From Pseudomonas karstica (GTDB lineage Bacteria; Pseudomonadota; Gammaproteobacteria; Pseudomonadales; Pseudomonadaceae), in assembly GCF_009707515.1 (NCBI RefSeq), contig NZ_WLYI01000037.1, positions 1-47,176 of the forward strand: 47,176 nt of DNA, in the 5' to 3' direction. Below, one piece after another: positions 32,557 through 40,947 of this stretch (its first letter is position 1; every line of letters starts with the position of its first letter). The notes under the pieces were generated by a model that was not told the origin of the DNA, did not search any database, and saw only the letters and a program-made list of their open reading frames with translations. Made by a program: the position numbers and the translations under genes.

Positions 32557-34452
32557 ATGTCTCGCCATGGATCCGGCCCGGCCCGCCAGCGCGGAGCGAT
32601 TGGGCTGATGGGCGCGCTAACTCTTAGCCTCGCCCTATTGTTGTTGTTGCTGGTGCTCGATAGCGGTCGGTTGTACCTGGAAAAGCGCAAGTTGCAGCGG
32701 GTGGCTGACACTGCCGCACTGGAAGTCGTGAGCCGTGGAGGAAACTGCGCCGTGCCGGCCAATAACGCCGTGGCGTTTGCCCGTGAAAGCGCCGCGCGTA
32801 ACAGTTTCACCCTCAACGATAACCGCTCCCTGGCCGTCGCCTGCGGCACATTGACCACCGGTACCAACTTTGTGCGCACCTTCAGCGCCGATCCGCTCAA
32901 GGCTGATGCGATTCAGGTGACTGCCCGGCATCAGGTTCTCACCAGCATCGCCGGGGGCATCCTCGCCTTGTTCTCGACAGGCCGCGTCGACCTGATGACG
33001 CCGCTGGTCGCCACCGCCGTGGCTGCCGTGCCGTTACAGTCAATGGCCTCACTGACGACCCGTAGCACCTTGCTGACGGTAGACAGCAGCAAGTCCGAGA
33101 TACTCAATGGCCTGATCGGTGGATTACTGGGCGGCAAGTTGAAGCTTGACGCTGTCGGCTGGCAGGGTTTGCTCGACACCGACATCAGCCTGCTCAGCTA
33201 CCTCGACGCCCTGGCCATTGAACTGCACGTCAGTGCCGGCAACTACGACGCACTGCTCAGCACCGACGCCACCGTCGGCCAATTGATCCAGGCCGCCATC
33301 GATGTGCTGCAACGAGGTGGCGAAGGCGTCAAGGTCATCATCAATGACCTGGAAGCGATCAAGCTGATTGCCGCCGGCACCGAGATCCTCCACCTCAAGG
33401 ACTTGCTGTCCCTCCAGACCGGTCTCGACAAGGCAGCGCTGGACCTCAATCTGAAACTGTTCGATCTGATCCAGGGCTTTGTGCAACTGTCGAACAAAGA
33501 AAGTGCGGTGGCGGCGGAATTGCCGGTAAACGTGCTGGGATTGTTGGGCGTCACGGTCAAGACCAAGATCATCGAGCCTGCGCAGTTGTCTACCATCGGC
33601 AACCCGAAACTGATCGAGACTCAGCCCATCTTCGTGCGAACGGCCCAAGTCAGGACCTTGGTTTCGGTAAAGTTGCCGATCGTCACAGTGGTAAACGATG
33701 TCTTAGCCGGCCTGGTAAAGGTAGTAAATGGTGTACTGAGCGGCCTTCTAGGCATTTTCGATCCCAATTGTTGTCTGGTCAGCGACCTGGCCATCGGAGA
33801 CCAGCTCGACATTGCCCTGGAAGCGGCCAGCGGCAGCGGTTCTGTCACCGGTTACAGCTGCAACAGCAGCAAAGACAAGTCGTTGACCGTGAAAGGTACA
33901 ACCTCGGCGGTACGCTTGTTGGTCGGCAAGGTGGATCCGGCCAATTTGTTCTCATCGTCAAAAGAACTCAAGGTCAACGAGTACGGGCTCGTGGATCTGG
34001 GCACCCAAACCTGCAACCCCGGCACCACCAACTGTACCCCGCGGGAAGCCTTTGGGGCTGGCGGATTGGGCATCCGAATCTACAGCGAGGTCGCCAAAAC
34101 CGAGCGCGACCACACCTTCATCAACCCGCCCGCCGTCAACCAACCGCCTGACTATTATCCATTCTCCGCCAGTGATGTGCTTGGCAGCCTGAAAGGCACA
34201 CTCACGGGCATCCAGTTGATTGAACACACCCCGAAAATAGCCAGCCTGCTGGGTGCGGTACTGAGCCTTGTCACTGGACTGCTCAACGGTTTGCTGTCGA
34301 CGCTGGGTGGTGTGATCTCCGGCGTACTGGCACCGCTGCTCGACCCTATCGTCAACAACCTCCTCGCCGGCCTGGGCATCGACCTGGCAAAAGTCGAAAT
34401 CAGTGCCCACCTGTCCTGCAGCCCCGGTGGTCGTGCGCAGTTGGTGATCTGA
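32557..34452 (+). CDS. Orphan TadG-like membrane-anchored protein
   Basis: A 631-residue protein. The N-terminus (RQRGAIGLMGALTLSLALLLLLLVLDSGRLYLEKRKLQRVADTAALEVV) is a typical TadG/TadE-like module: a short cytoplasmic tail, one membrane helix and the amphipathic RxLQxxADxAALA-type segment. The remainder is exported and contains a cysteine-bearing central part (PNCCLVSD, YSCNSSKDKS, TQTCNPGTTNCTPREAFG) and a glycine/leucine-rich C-terminal helix pair (LLNGLLSTLGGVISGVLAPLLD). There is no VWA MIDAS motif that I can see. TadG helps Flp-pilus assembly, but no other tad genes are nearby. AAGGA precedes the ATG; an upstream TTG start is rejected. Function unknown. Confidence 0.7.
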   Translation: MSRHGSGPARQRGAIGLMGALTLSLALLLLLLVLDSGRLYLEKRKLQRVADTAALEVVSRGGNCAVPANNAVAFARESAARNSFTLNDNRSLAVACGTLTTGTNFVRTFSADPLKADAIQVTARHQVLTSIAGGILALFSTGRVDLMTPLVATAVAAVPLQSMASLTTRSTLLTVDSSKSEILNGLIGGLLGGKLKLDAVGWQGLLDTDISLLSYLDALAIELHVSAGNYDALLSTDATVGQLIQAAIDVLQRGGEGVKVIINDLEAIKLIAAGTEILHLKDLLSLQTGLDKAALDLNLKLFDLIQGFVQLSNKESAVAAELPVNVLGLLGVTVKTKIIEPAQLSTIGNPKLIETQPIFVRTAQVRTLVSVKLPIVTVVNDVLAGLVKVVNGVLSGLLGIFDPNCCLVSDLAIGDQLDIALEAASGSGSVTGYSCNSSKDKSLTVKGTTSAVRLLVGKVDPANLFSSSKELKVNEYGLVDLGTQTCNPGTTNCTPREAFGAGGLGIRIYSEVAKTERDHTFINPPAVNQPPDYYPFSASDVLGSLKGTLTGIQLIEHTPKIASLLGAVLSLVTGLLNGLLSTLGGVISGVLAPLLDPIVNNLLAGLGIDLAKVEISAHLSCSPGGRAQLVI

Positions 34453-34506
34453 CTCATCCGGCACATCAGGAACACTGATCATCGGCCAACACGCTAACCT
34501 ATTAAG

Positions 34507-34531
34507 CCGCCCCCACCTTGTGGCTGGGCGG
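34507..34531 (+). other. GC-rich stem-loop after the TadG-like gene
   Basis: CCGCCC (34507-34512) pairs with GGGCGG (34526-34531), and inner CCAC pairs with GTGG around a 3-nt loop with a 2-nt bulge. It lies 55 bp after the stop codon. No T-tract follows, so it may be a Rho-type or weak terminator or an mRNA-stabilising stem. Confidence 0.4.
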
Positions 34532-34590
34532 TGGTGCGCATTAGATTAGCCAATAGTCCGAGGCCTTTAGAATAAGCAGAAGGGATAAGC

Positions 34591-35658
34591 ATGGCGCTTA
34601 ACGACCAACCCACCCAGATTCGCCCAGGCGAAGAACTTGATGCCAACCTGATCGATCCCTACCTCAAGGCGCATATCCCGGGTTTGAGTGGCACCCCGAA
34701 AATCAGCCAGTTCCCCGGCGGTGCGTCCAACCTGACCTACCTGCTGGAATACCCCGGCCAGGAATTCGTCCTGCGCCGCCCGCCCTTTGGCCACAAGGCC
34801 AGGTCCGCGCATGATATGGGCCGCGAATACCGGATTCTCAATCAACTGAAAGACGGCTTTCCGTACTGCCCCAAAGCCTACGTGCATTGCACCGACGAAT
34901 CAGTGATCGGCGCCGAGTTCTATGTGATGGAGCGGGTCAACGGGATCATCCTGCGCTCGGACCTGCCGCCGGAACTGGGCCTGGATGCGGCGAAAGCAGA
35001 AGCGTTGTGCAAGAGCTTTATCGACAAGTTCGTCGAGTTGCACCAGGTGGACTATACCGCCTGTGGCCTGGCCGACCTCGGTAAGCCCGAGGGTTACGTC
35101 GAGCGCCAGATTCGTGGCTGGAGCGAGCGCTACGAAAAAGCCCTGACCGCCGATGCTCCCCGCTGGGAAGTCGTGCGCGCCTGGCTCCACGACAAGATGC
35201 CCGCCGACCATCCGACCTCCAGCATCGTCCACAACGACTACCGCTTCGACAACGTGATCCTCTGCCCCCACAATCCGATGCAGATCATCGGTGTGCTGGA
35301 CTGGGAACTGACCACCCTGGGCGATCCGCTGATGGACCTGGGCAACAGCCTCGCCTACTGGATAGAAGCGGCGGACCCGGCGCCGGTGCAACTGATGCGC
35401 CGCCAGCCGAGCAACGCGCCGGGCATGCTCACCCGTCGCCAGTTCGTTGACTACTACGCTGAACGCTCAGGGATCCAGATCGACAATTTCGACTTCTACT
35501 ACACCTACGGCCTGTTCCGCCTGGCCGGCATCGTGCAGCAGATCTACTACCGCTTCTTCCATGGCCAGACCCAGGACAAACGCTTTGCGCAGTTCATCCA
35601 GATGAACAAGCTGCTGGAGCAAATGAGCCTGAATGTCATCGGCAAATCCGCACTCTGA
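34591..35658 (+). CDS. Aminoglycoside-phosphotransferase-fold kinase (ACAD10-type family)
   Basis: A 355-residue protein kinase-like-fold phosphotransferase. The key motifs are a glycine-rich FPGGASNLTYLL loop, FVLRRPP, the catalytic loop SIVHNDYRFDNVIL and the metal-binding GVLDWELTTLGDPLMDLG. The family resembles the kinase part of human ACAD10/11 and often sits beside acyl-CoA dehydrogenases or SDR enzymes, where it phosphorylates hydroxyacyl-CoAs during breakdown of 4-hydroxy acids. Here its operon partner is an SDR oxidoreductase 32 bp downstream. A hydroxyacyl-CoA substrate is plausible but unproven. This is not an antibiotic-resistance enzyme by family branch. Confidence 0.83.
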   Translation: MALNDQPTQIRPGEELDANLIDPYLKAHIPGLSGTPKISQFPGGASNLTYLLEYPGQEFVLRRPPFGHKARSAHDMGREYRILNQLKDGFPYCPKAYVHCTDESVIGAEFYVMERVNGIILRSDLPPELGLDAAKAEALCKSFIDKFVELHQVDYTACGLADLGKPEGYVERQIRGWSERYEKALTADAPRWEVVRAWLHDKMPADHPTSSIVHNDYRFDNVILCPHNPMQIIGVLDWELTTLGDPLMDLGNSLAYWIEAADPAPVQLMRRQPSNAPGMLTRRQFVDYYAERSGIQIDNFDFYYTYGLFRLAGIVQQIYYRFFHGQTQDKRFAQFIQMNKLLEQMSLNVIGKSAL

Positions 35659-35690
35659 TAGCCCGAGCTATGACCCCACAAGGAACAACC

Positions 35691-36458
35691 ATGTCCAAGA
35701 CCCAATTGTTCGACCTCGATGGCAAGATCGCTTTCGTTTCCGGCGCCAGTCGCGGTATCGGTGAGGCCATCGCCAAGTTGTTGGCCCAGCAAGGCGCCCA
35801 TGTGATTGTCTCCAGCCGCAAGATTGAAGGCTGCCAGCACGTGGCGGACGCGATCATCGAAGACGGTGGCAAGGCCACGGCCATCGCTTGTCATATTGGT
35901 GAGATGGAGCAGATCACCCAGGTGTTTGCCAATATTCGCGAACAGTTCGGGCGCCTGGATATCCTGGTCAACAACGCCGCCACCAACCCGCAGTTCTGCA
36001 ATGTGCTGGACACCGACCTGGGCGCGTTCCAGAAGACTGTGGATGTGAACATCCGCGGCTACTTTTTCATGTCGGTGGAAGCCGGCAAACTGATGCGCGA
36101 AAACGGCAGTGGCAGCATTATCAACGTGGCATCGATCAACGGCATTTCGCCAGGGCACTTCCAGGGTATCTACTCGGTGACCAAGGCCGCTGTGATCAAC
36201 ATGACCAAGGTATTTGCCAAGGAGTGCGCACAGTTCGGCATTCGCTGCAACGCCCTGCTGCCGGGCCTGACCGACACCAAGTTCGCCTCGGCACTGGTGA
36301 AGAACGACTCGATTCTGAAAATGGCCCTGCAACAGATTCCACTCAAGCGTGTGGCAGAACCCAGTGAAATGGCCGGTGCGGTGTTGTACCTGGCCAGCGA
36401 TGCGTCAAGCTACACCACCGGGGTGTCGCTGAATGTGGACGGCGGTTTCCTGTCCTGA
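35691..36458 (+). CDS. SDR-family oxidoreductase
   Basis: A 255-residue classical short-chain dehydrogenase. Cofactor motif SGASRGIGEA (17-26), NNAAT (94-98) and catalytic S148, Y161, K165 are all present. AGGAAC sets the start at 35691; the upstream ATG at 35670 is rejected. It is co-transcribed with the phosphotransferase and may oxidise or reduce a related hydroxy/oxo-acyl compound. Its stop codon abuts that of the convergent AhpD-like gene with no base between them (TGATCA at 36456-36461). Confidence 0.87.
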   Translation: MSKTQLFDLDGKIAFVSGASRGIGEAIAKLLAQQGAHVIVSSRKIEGCQHVADAIIEDGGKATAIACHIGEMEQITQVFANIREQFGRLDILVNNAATNPQFCNVLDTDLGAFQKTVDVNIRGYFFMSVEAGKLMRENGSGSIINVASINGISPGHFQGIYSVTKAAVINMTKVFAKECAQFGIRCNALLPGLTDTKFASALVKNDSILKMALQQIPLKRVAEPSEMAGAVLYLASDASSYTTGVSLNVDGGFLS

Positions 36459-36902
36459 TCAGTTGTTCGGCGGTTGCTGCCGAAAACTGACCGCCAAGCG
36501 GTTCCAGCCACTGATGCTGGACACCGCCATGGTCAGGTCCACCAGTTCCTCTTCGCTGAATTCGAGGCGCGTCGCGGCGTAGAACTCATCCGAGAGGCTT
36601 GAGGTCGGCAACGTCGCCACCGACTCGCTCCAGGCCAATGCCGCCTTTTCCCGCGCGGTAAAAAATGGCGAGTCGCGCCACACGCACAAGGCAAACAAAC
36701 GTCGCTCACTCTCCCCTCGCTGACGTGCCGCCATCGAGTGCATATCGGTGCAGAATCCGCAGTGGTTGAGCTGCGAGACGCGAATCTTGATCAGCTCCAG
36801 CAACGGTTTTTCGATGGACAAGCCGAAGGTCGTCGCCTCCAGCATCAGCATGCCTTTGAGCGCTTGCGGCGAGGCAGTGTAATAATCCAGGCGGGGTTCC
36901 AT
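36459..36902 (-). CDS. AhpD-like carboxymuconolactone decarboxylase family protein
   Basis: A 147-residue all-helical protein with the AhpD core CGFCTDMHS (CxxC-x-x-x-H) in LNHCGFCTDMH, preceded by a conserved ELIKIRVSQ helix. The redox-active CxxC suggests a peroxidase or disulfide-reductase role, not a true lactone decarboxylase. The start at 36902 (MEPRLDYYTAS) fits the family. It is divergent from a MocR regulator, a frequent pairing, so it is probably that regulator's target. Confidence 0.87.
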   Translation of the reverse strand: MEPRLDYYTASPQALKGMLMLEATTFGLSIEKPLLELIKIRVSQLNHCGFCTDMHSMAARQRGESERRLFALCVWRDSPFFTAREKAALAWSESVATLPTSSLSDEFYAATRLEFSEEELVDLTMAVSSISGWNRLAVSFRQQPPNN

Positions 36903-36964
36903 GGGCGGCTCTCTGGCGGCAGATACAATCACGACCTAGCCTAAAGCCCCCGGGGCATAGGCCC

Positions 36965-37007
36965 TATAGCCAATCAGGCGGTTTATGGGGAGTCCATTTT
37001 GGCTATA
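36965..37007. promoter_or_regulatory. Inverted repeat in the AhpD/MocR divergent promoter
   Basis: TATAGCCAA (36965-36973) and TTGGCTATA (36999-37007) are perfect 9-bp complements with 25 bp between them (34-bp centre spacing). The site is midway between the two divergent starts. It is the best candidate for the MocR operator. Confidence 0.55.
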
Positions 37008-37064
37008 CCGGCGAGGCACACTTGCGGGTAACCTTGGCGTTGATTGATCGCCTCAGGATGGAAC

Positions 37065-38498
37065 ATGGAACTGCACGTCGTCATCAACGGCCGCAAGGAT
37101 CTGGCCGAACAGCTTTACCAGCAGCTGCGCGAGGCCATTGGCTCCGGTCGCCTGGCCGCAGGTGCGCAACTGCCTCCCAGCCGCCTGCTGGCCGAGCAAT
37201 TGGGTGTGTCGCGCAAGACCGTATCCGACACTTACGCCACCCTGAGCTACGAAGGCCTGCTGATCGGCAAGACCGGTCGTGGCACCTTCGTCAACGCCCG
37301 GGCGCCACAGTCCGAGCGCCTGCAAAATGCTACCGACCTGGCCTGCGCCGCCAACCTGAGCAAATGGCAATCCCTGCCATCCCCTATGCGCCACCCCACC
37401 CGAGACGGCGCATTGCGCTGCGAATTTATCGGTGGTGCCACGACCCGCAGCCTGTTCCCCCAGGATGAATGGCGGCGCTGCACCCAGGACGCCCTGCGCC
37501 GCATTGCCCAGAACAGCGGTTTCTACAGCCAGCCCGAAGGCCTGCCAGCGTTGCGCAATGCCATCGCCCGGCATATCGCTTTTTCTCGCGGGGTCAAATG
37601 CCGCGACGACGACATCGTGGTCACCAATGGTGCGCAACAAGCCCTGGACCTGATCGCCCGCGTGGTTCTGGAACCGGGCAGTCTCGTCGCCATGGAAGAT
37701 CCAGGCTACACCCCGGTGCGGCTGATGTTCGACGCCATGGGCGCGACCGTGGTGGGGGTGCCGGTGGACGAGCAAGGCATCCAGGTCGAGTTGATACCCG
37801 ACGGTACACGGCTGATCTACGTGACGCCGTCCCACCAGTTCCCCCTCGGCATGCCCATGAGCCTGCCACGCCGCGAAGCCCTGCTGGCACGAGCCTTCGA
37901 GCTGGGCGCGATCGTGATCGAGGACGACTACGACAGCGAGTTCCGCTACTCAGGCCGCCCCACCGACTCCCTGCAAAGCATGGACTCACGCGGCATGGTG
38001 GCTTACGTCGGCACCTTCTCCAAGACCCTGCTGCCCGAGTTGCGCCTAGGTTATGCGGTACTGCCACCGGCCATCGTGGGCGCGGTACTCAAGGCCAAGC
38101 AATTGACCGACCAGCACAGCTCTACCTTGCCCCAATGGGCCCTGGCCAAGTTCATCAGCGAAGGGTATCTGCTCAAGCATATCCGCCGCTGCCATACGGT
38201 GTACGCCGGACGTCGGGAGCGCATTCTTGCCCGCCTGGCCGGCGACCTTTCGCCCTGGTTCGACGCCGTGCCCACCGTCGCCGGCTTCCATCTGGCTGCG
38301 CTGTGCAAAGTGCCGGTAAATATCCCGTTGCTCATGGAGTTGGCGCGCAAGGTCGAGGTGGGAGTGTATCCGCTGAGCCCGTTCTTCCATGAGACGCCGG
38401 TACGCGAGGGCTTGATGATTGGCTTTGGCGCCATCGAGACCCTGGATATCGACCCGGCGCTGGACAAGGTACGCGATATTTTGCAGCAGATTGGTTGA
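37065..38498 (+). CDS. MocR-family regulator (GntR HTH plus aminotransferase-like domain), PdxR-like
   Basis: A 477-residue fusion. The GntR winged helix is at residues about 8-78 (LYQQLREAIGSGRLAAGAQLPPSRLLAEQLGVSRKTVSDTYATL). The fold-type I PLP domain follows, with the cofactor lysine in YVGTFSKTLLP and the DDYDSEFRY motif. AGGA before the ATG at 37065 decides the start. It is divergent from the AhpD-like gene. The effector is PLP alone or an amino-acid aldimine; which one cannot be told. Confidence 0.9.
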   Translation: MELHVVINGRKDLAEQLYQQLREAIGSGRLAAGAQLPPSRLLAEQLGVSRKTVSDTYATLSYEGLLIGKTGRGTFVNARAPQSERLQNATDLACAANLSKWQSLPSPMRHPTRDGALRCEFIGGATTRSLFPQDEWRRCTQDALRRIAQNSGFYSQPEGLPALRNAIARHIAFSRGVKCRDDDIVVTNGAQQALDLIARVVLEPGSLVAMEDPGYTPVRLMFDAMGATVVGVPVDEQGIQVELIPDGTRLIYVTPSHQFPLGMPMSLPRREALLARAFELGAIVIEDDYDSEFRYSGRPTDSLQSMDSRGMVAYVGTFSKTLLPELRLGYAVLPPAIVGAVLKAKQLTDQHSSTLPQWALAKFISEGYLLKHIRRCHTVYAGRRERILARLAGDLSPWFDAVPTVAGFHLAALCKVPVNIPLLMELARKVEVGVYPLSPFFHETPVREGLMIGFGAIETLDIDPALDKVRDILQQIG

Positions 38499-38583
38499 GC
38501 CGTTTTCCAGTGGATTGGTTATTGGTGTTTGCAGTCGGTGGTTCTAGCCTGCGTGCTGATACCGAACCCCGGAGACCTTCGCC

Positions 38584-38865
38584 ATGCCTGCCAGTGCCTT
38601 CAATACCGTTCATGTTCGTGCAACGCCAGGTCGCTCACCTGCGTTGGGCGAGCGCCTGCAACAGATTGCCGAAGCCGTGCGTACCGCCCCCGGCTGCCTG
38701 GACTACAGCGTGCAACGCAGCCCGGTCGACCCTGAGCAGTGGACCGTCAGTGGCCGTTGGCAGTCCGTCGATCAACTCCACGCACACTTCCGGTTGCCAG
38801 CCCTGCAAGGCTTTATCGAACTGACCAACCAGTGCCTGGCCAGCCATCTGGTTTTCAATCACTGA
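38584..38865 (+). CDS. Small ABM-domain monooxygenase-like protein
   Basis: A 93-residue protein with a ferredoxin-like ABM fold: HVRATPGRSPALGERLQQIAEAVRTAPGCLDYSVQRSPVDPEQWTVSGRWQSVDQLHAHF is the standard order of strand, helix, APGCLxYxV strand, W-containing strand and helix. Such small dimers are quinone-forming monooxygenases or haem-related enzymes, or only structural. GGAG precedes the ATG. It is a stand-alone gene, 85 bp after the MocR regulator. Substrate unknown. Confidence 0.78.
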   Translation: MPASAFNTVHVRATPGRSPALGERLQQIAEAVRTAPGCLDYSVQRSPVDPEQWTVSGRWQSVDQLHAHFRLPALQGFIELTNQCLASHLVFNH

Positions 38866-38961
38866 CTCATTGGTCTCCTGGCCTTTGCCGGGATTGGCTA
38901 TTGGTCGATCGACGTCCGCAGCTTAGGGTAAAAGGGTCTGGAACTACTCGGAAGCATCGTC

Positions 38962-39363
38962 ATGAAAGTACTGCTCGGCACTACCCTTCTGCTGGCCTCG
39001 TTAAGCGTTTTTGCCCACGAACCGGTGTACAACCAGGAAAAAATCAACGTGCTGCAAGAACATGCCCTGGCCAACCTCCCTGGCAAGAAAACCATCATGC
39101 TCACCGTGGACTACGCACCCGGCCAGGCCACCGCGCCCCATAGCCACACCGGTACGGCCGTCGCTTACGTGCTGGAAGGCGAGATCACCTCGCGGGTCAA
39201 CGACGAGAAGGCTGTGACCTATAAGGTGGGCGAGTCGTTCTATGAACCCGCAGGCTCCCGGCACTTTGAATCCAGCAATGCCAGCCAGACCAAGCCAGCC
39301 AAGCTGCTGGTGGTCATGGTAATGGACGACAAGGCCGAGGTACTGACGCCGCTGGCCCAATAA
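38962..39363 (+). CDS. Periplasmic cupin-domain protein
   Basis: A 133-residue single-domain cupin with a signal peptide (residues 1-18, ending VFA). Cupin motif 1 is PHSHTGTAVAYVLEGEI (metal ligands two His and Glu) and motif 2 is VGESFYEPAGSRHFESSN (third His). It should bind a divalent metal in the periplasm. Related proteins act as small-molecule dioxygenases or sensors, but no specific function can be assigned. It lies before the tandem-repeat array. Confidence 0.82.
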   Translation: MKVLLGTTLLLASLSVFAHEPVYNQEKINVLQEHALANLPGKKTIMLTVDYAPGQATAPHSHTGTAVAYVLEGEITSRVNDEKAVTYKVGESFYEPAGSRHFESSNASQTKPAKLLVVMVMDDKAEVLTPLAQ

Positions 39364-39396
39364 TCAGCCACACCACCGATAAACCTGTCGAAAATC

Positions 39397-39871
39397 TGTA
39401 GCCGCTGGCGCAGCCTGCAATCGGCTGCGCAGCAGTCGTTTGGGGCTTGAAATTGCTGAAGGTCCTGCGGCCCTTATCGCAGCCTCGTGCCTCGACAGCG
39501 GCTACACAAGCGATCTCTGTAGCCGCTGGCGTAGCCTGCGATCGGCTGCGTAGCAGTCGCCTGGGCCTTGAGACCGCTGAAGGTCCTTCGGTCCTTATCG
39601 CAGCCTCGTGCCTCGACAGCGGCTACACAAGCGATCTCTGTAGCCGCTGGCGTAGCCTGCGATCGGCTGCGCAGCAGTCGTTTGGGGCTTGAAATTGCTG
39701 AAGGTCCTGCGGCCCTTATCGCAGCCTCGTACCTCGACAGCGGCTACACAAGCGATCTCTGTAGCCGCTGGCGCAGCCTGCGATCGGCTGCGCAGCAGTC
39801 GTTTGGGGCTTGAAATTGCTGAAGGTCCTGCGGCCCTTATCGCAGCCTCGTGCCTCGCCAGCGGCTACAAA
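39397..39871. repeat. Tandem array of four 121-bp Pseudomonas repeats
   Basis: Four head-to-tail units start with TGTAGCCGCTGGCG at 39397, 39518, 39639 and 39760 with a constant period of 121 bp. Each full unit begins TGTAGCCGCTG and closes with its complement CAGCGGCTACA, then a short CAAGCGATCTC linker; unit 4 ends near 39871 with an altered linker. Inside each are smaller hairpins such as GCGCAGCC/GGCTGCGC. Copies differ at only a few bases. Open frames of about 80 codons within the array simply follow the repeat and are not genes. A partial inverted copy lies at the window end. Confidence 0.93.
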
Positions 39872-39927
39872 AATCGGCTTCAGGCGTTCGACAAGCCAAC
39901 TCCCGCACTCTCATCCAATTTCGCCAG

Positions 39928-40818
39928 CTAAACCTCCCCCAACAACAACCCCTGCTCCCGTGCACACAGCTCCACCAAATAATCCCACAACACCCGTAAC
40001 CGCACCGACTTGTGCAGTTCGCGCCGGGAGCTGATCCAATAACTGCGCTGGATACTTTCTTGCGGCAACAGCGGCACCAGGTCCGGATCGGACGCTGCCA
40101 TGAAGCACGGCAAAACTGCAATCCCCAGCCCCGAGCGCGCCGCCTGGTGCTGGGCGATGACGCTGGTGCTGTGGAACACTACTTTGGGATTGCGGCAAAA
40201 GCTGCTGAGGAGTTTCAGTTCCTGGCTGAACAGCAGGTCATCGACATAATCGATCCAGGCATGTCCTGCCAGGTCTTCGCGCTTTTCGATGGGTGGCGTG
40301 CGATCCAGGTAGCTGCGGCTGGCATAGAGGGCCAGGCGGTAGTCGGTAAGCTTGCGGGTCACCAGTTGATCAACACTTGGCCGTTCCAGGTGGATGCTGA
40401 TTTCTGCCTCGCGGTTGAGGATGCTGACAAAGCGCGGCACCGCCACCAACTCCACTTCCAACCCCGGATAACGCTCGAACAGGCCACCCATGCGCCCGGC
40501 TAAAAACATCACGCCCAGCCCCTCGGCCACGCCGAGACGAATTTTGCCCAGGAGCGCGGCGCTATGAGTCAACTCCTCTGCGGCCAGCAGCGCGACGTTT
40601 TCCATGGCTTCAGCGTGCTTGAGCAGCGCCTCACCGGATGGCGTCAGCGCATAGCCCTGGGCATGCTGCACGAATAACGCGGTACCCAGGCTTTTTTCGA
40701 TGGCCTCGATATGCCGGGCCACCGTGGCGTGAGTCGTTTTCAGGCGTTGCGCCGCAGTGAGCAGGCGCCCGCTGCGCTGTAACTCGAGAAAAAACCGCAG
40801 ATCATTCCAGTCGAACAT
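39928..40818 (-). CDS. LysR-type regulator of the adjacent GMC oxidoreductase
   Basis: A 296-residue LysR protein. The helix-turn-helix (residues about 3-62) has LRFFLELQRSGRLLTAAQRLKTTHATVARHIEAIE. The effector domain starts near residue 92 (GKIRLGVAEGLGVMFLAGRM). It is divergent from the GMC oxidoreductase 129 bp away and is its likely regulator. Its 3' end lies about 56 bp from the tandem-repeat array. Confidence 0.87.
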   Translation of the reverse strand: MFDWNDLRFFLELQRSGRLLTAAQRLKTTHATVARHIEAIEKSLGTALFVQHAQGYALTPSGEALLKHAEAMENVALLAAEELTHSAALLGKIRLGVAEGLGVMFLAGRMGGLFERYPGLEVELVAVPRFVSILNREAEISIHLERPSVDQLVTRKLTDYRLALYASRSYLDRTPPIEKREDLAGHAWIDYVDDLLFSQELKLLSSFCRNPKVVFHSTSVIAQHQAARSGLGIAVLPCFMAASDPDLVPLLPQESIQRSYWISSRRELHKSVRLRVLWDYLVELCAREQGLLLGEV

Positions 40819-40875
40819 TTCACCTCCCCTCTTCCCTTAAGAGTAGCGCTGTTTAAAAACGCACAGCAGCTGGGT

Positions 40876-40891
40876 AAAAATTAACATTTTT
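40876..40891. promoter_or_regulatory. AT-rich inverted repeat between LysR and GMC genes
   Basis: AAAAAT (40876-40881) and ATTTTT (40886-40891) with a 4-bp spacer lie midway between two divergent genes. It may be the LysR site or part of the promoter. Low-complexity sequence weakens the case. Confidence 0.35.
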
Positions 40892-40924
40892 AAGACGAAA
40901 ACTAACAACTAGGATGAAACCCAT

Positions 40925-40941
40925 AAGAACAACAAACGAGG
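40925..40941 (+). promoter_or_regulatory. CA-rich tract before the GMC oxidoreductase (possible Hfq/Crc site)
   Basis: AAGAACAACAAACGAGG runs directly into the ribosome binding site. It resembles the Hfq/Crc catabolite-repression motif of pseudomonads, as expected for a catabolic dehydrogenase. Confidence 0.5.
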
Positions 40942-40947
40942 TCACAG

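Noticed and set aside
34591..35658. Antibiotic-resistance aminoglycoside phosphotransferase
   Set aside because: The fold is shared, but the motifs and the SDR partner fit the ACAD10-type metabolic kinase branch.
39447..40034. A ladder of roughly 80-codon plus-strand frames
   Set aside because: They recur every 121 bp because the DNA repeats. No ribosome sites; the proteins are translations of an extragenic repeat.
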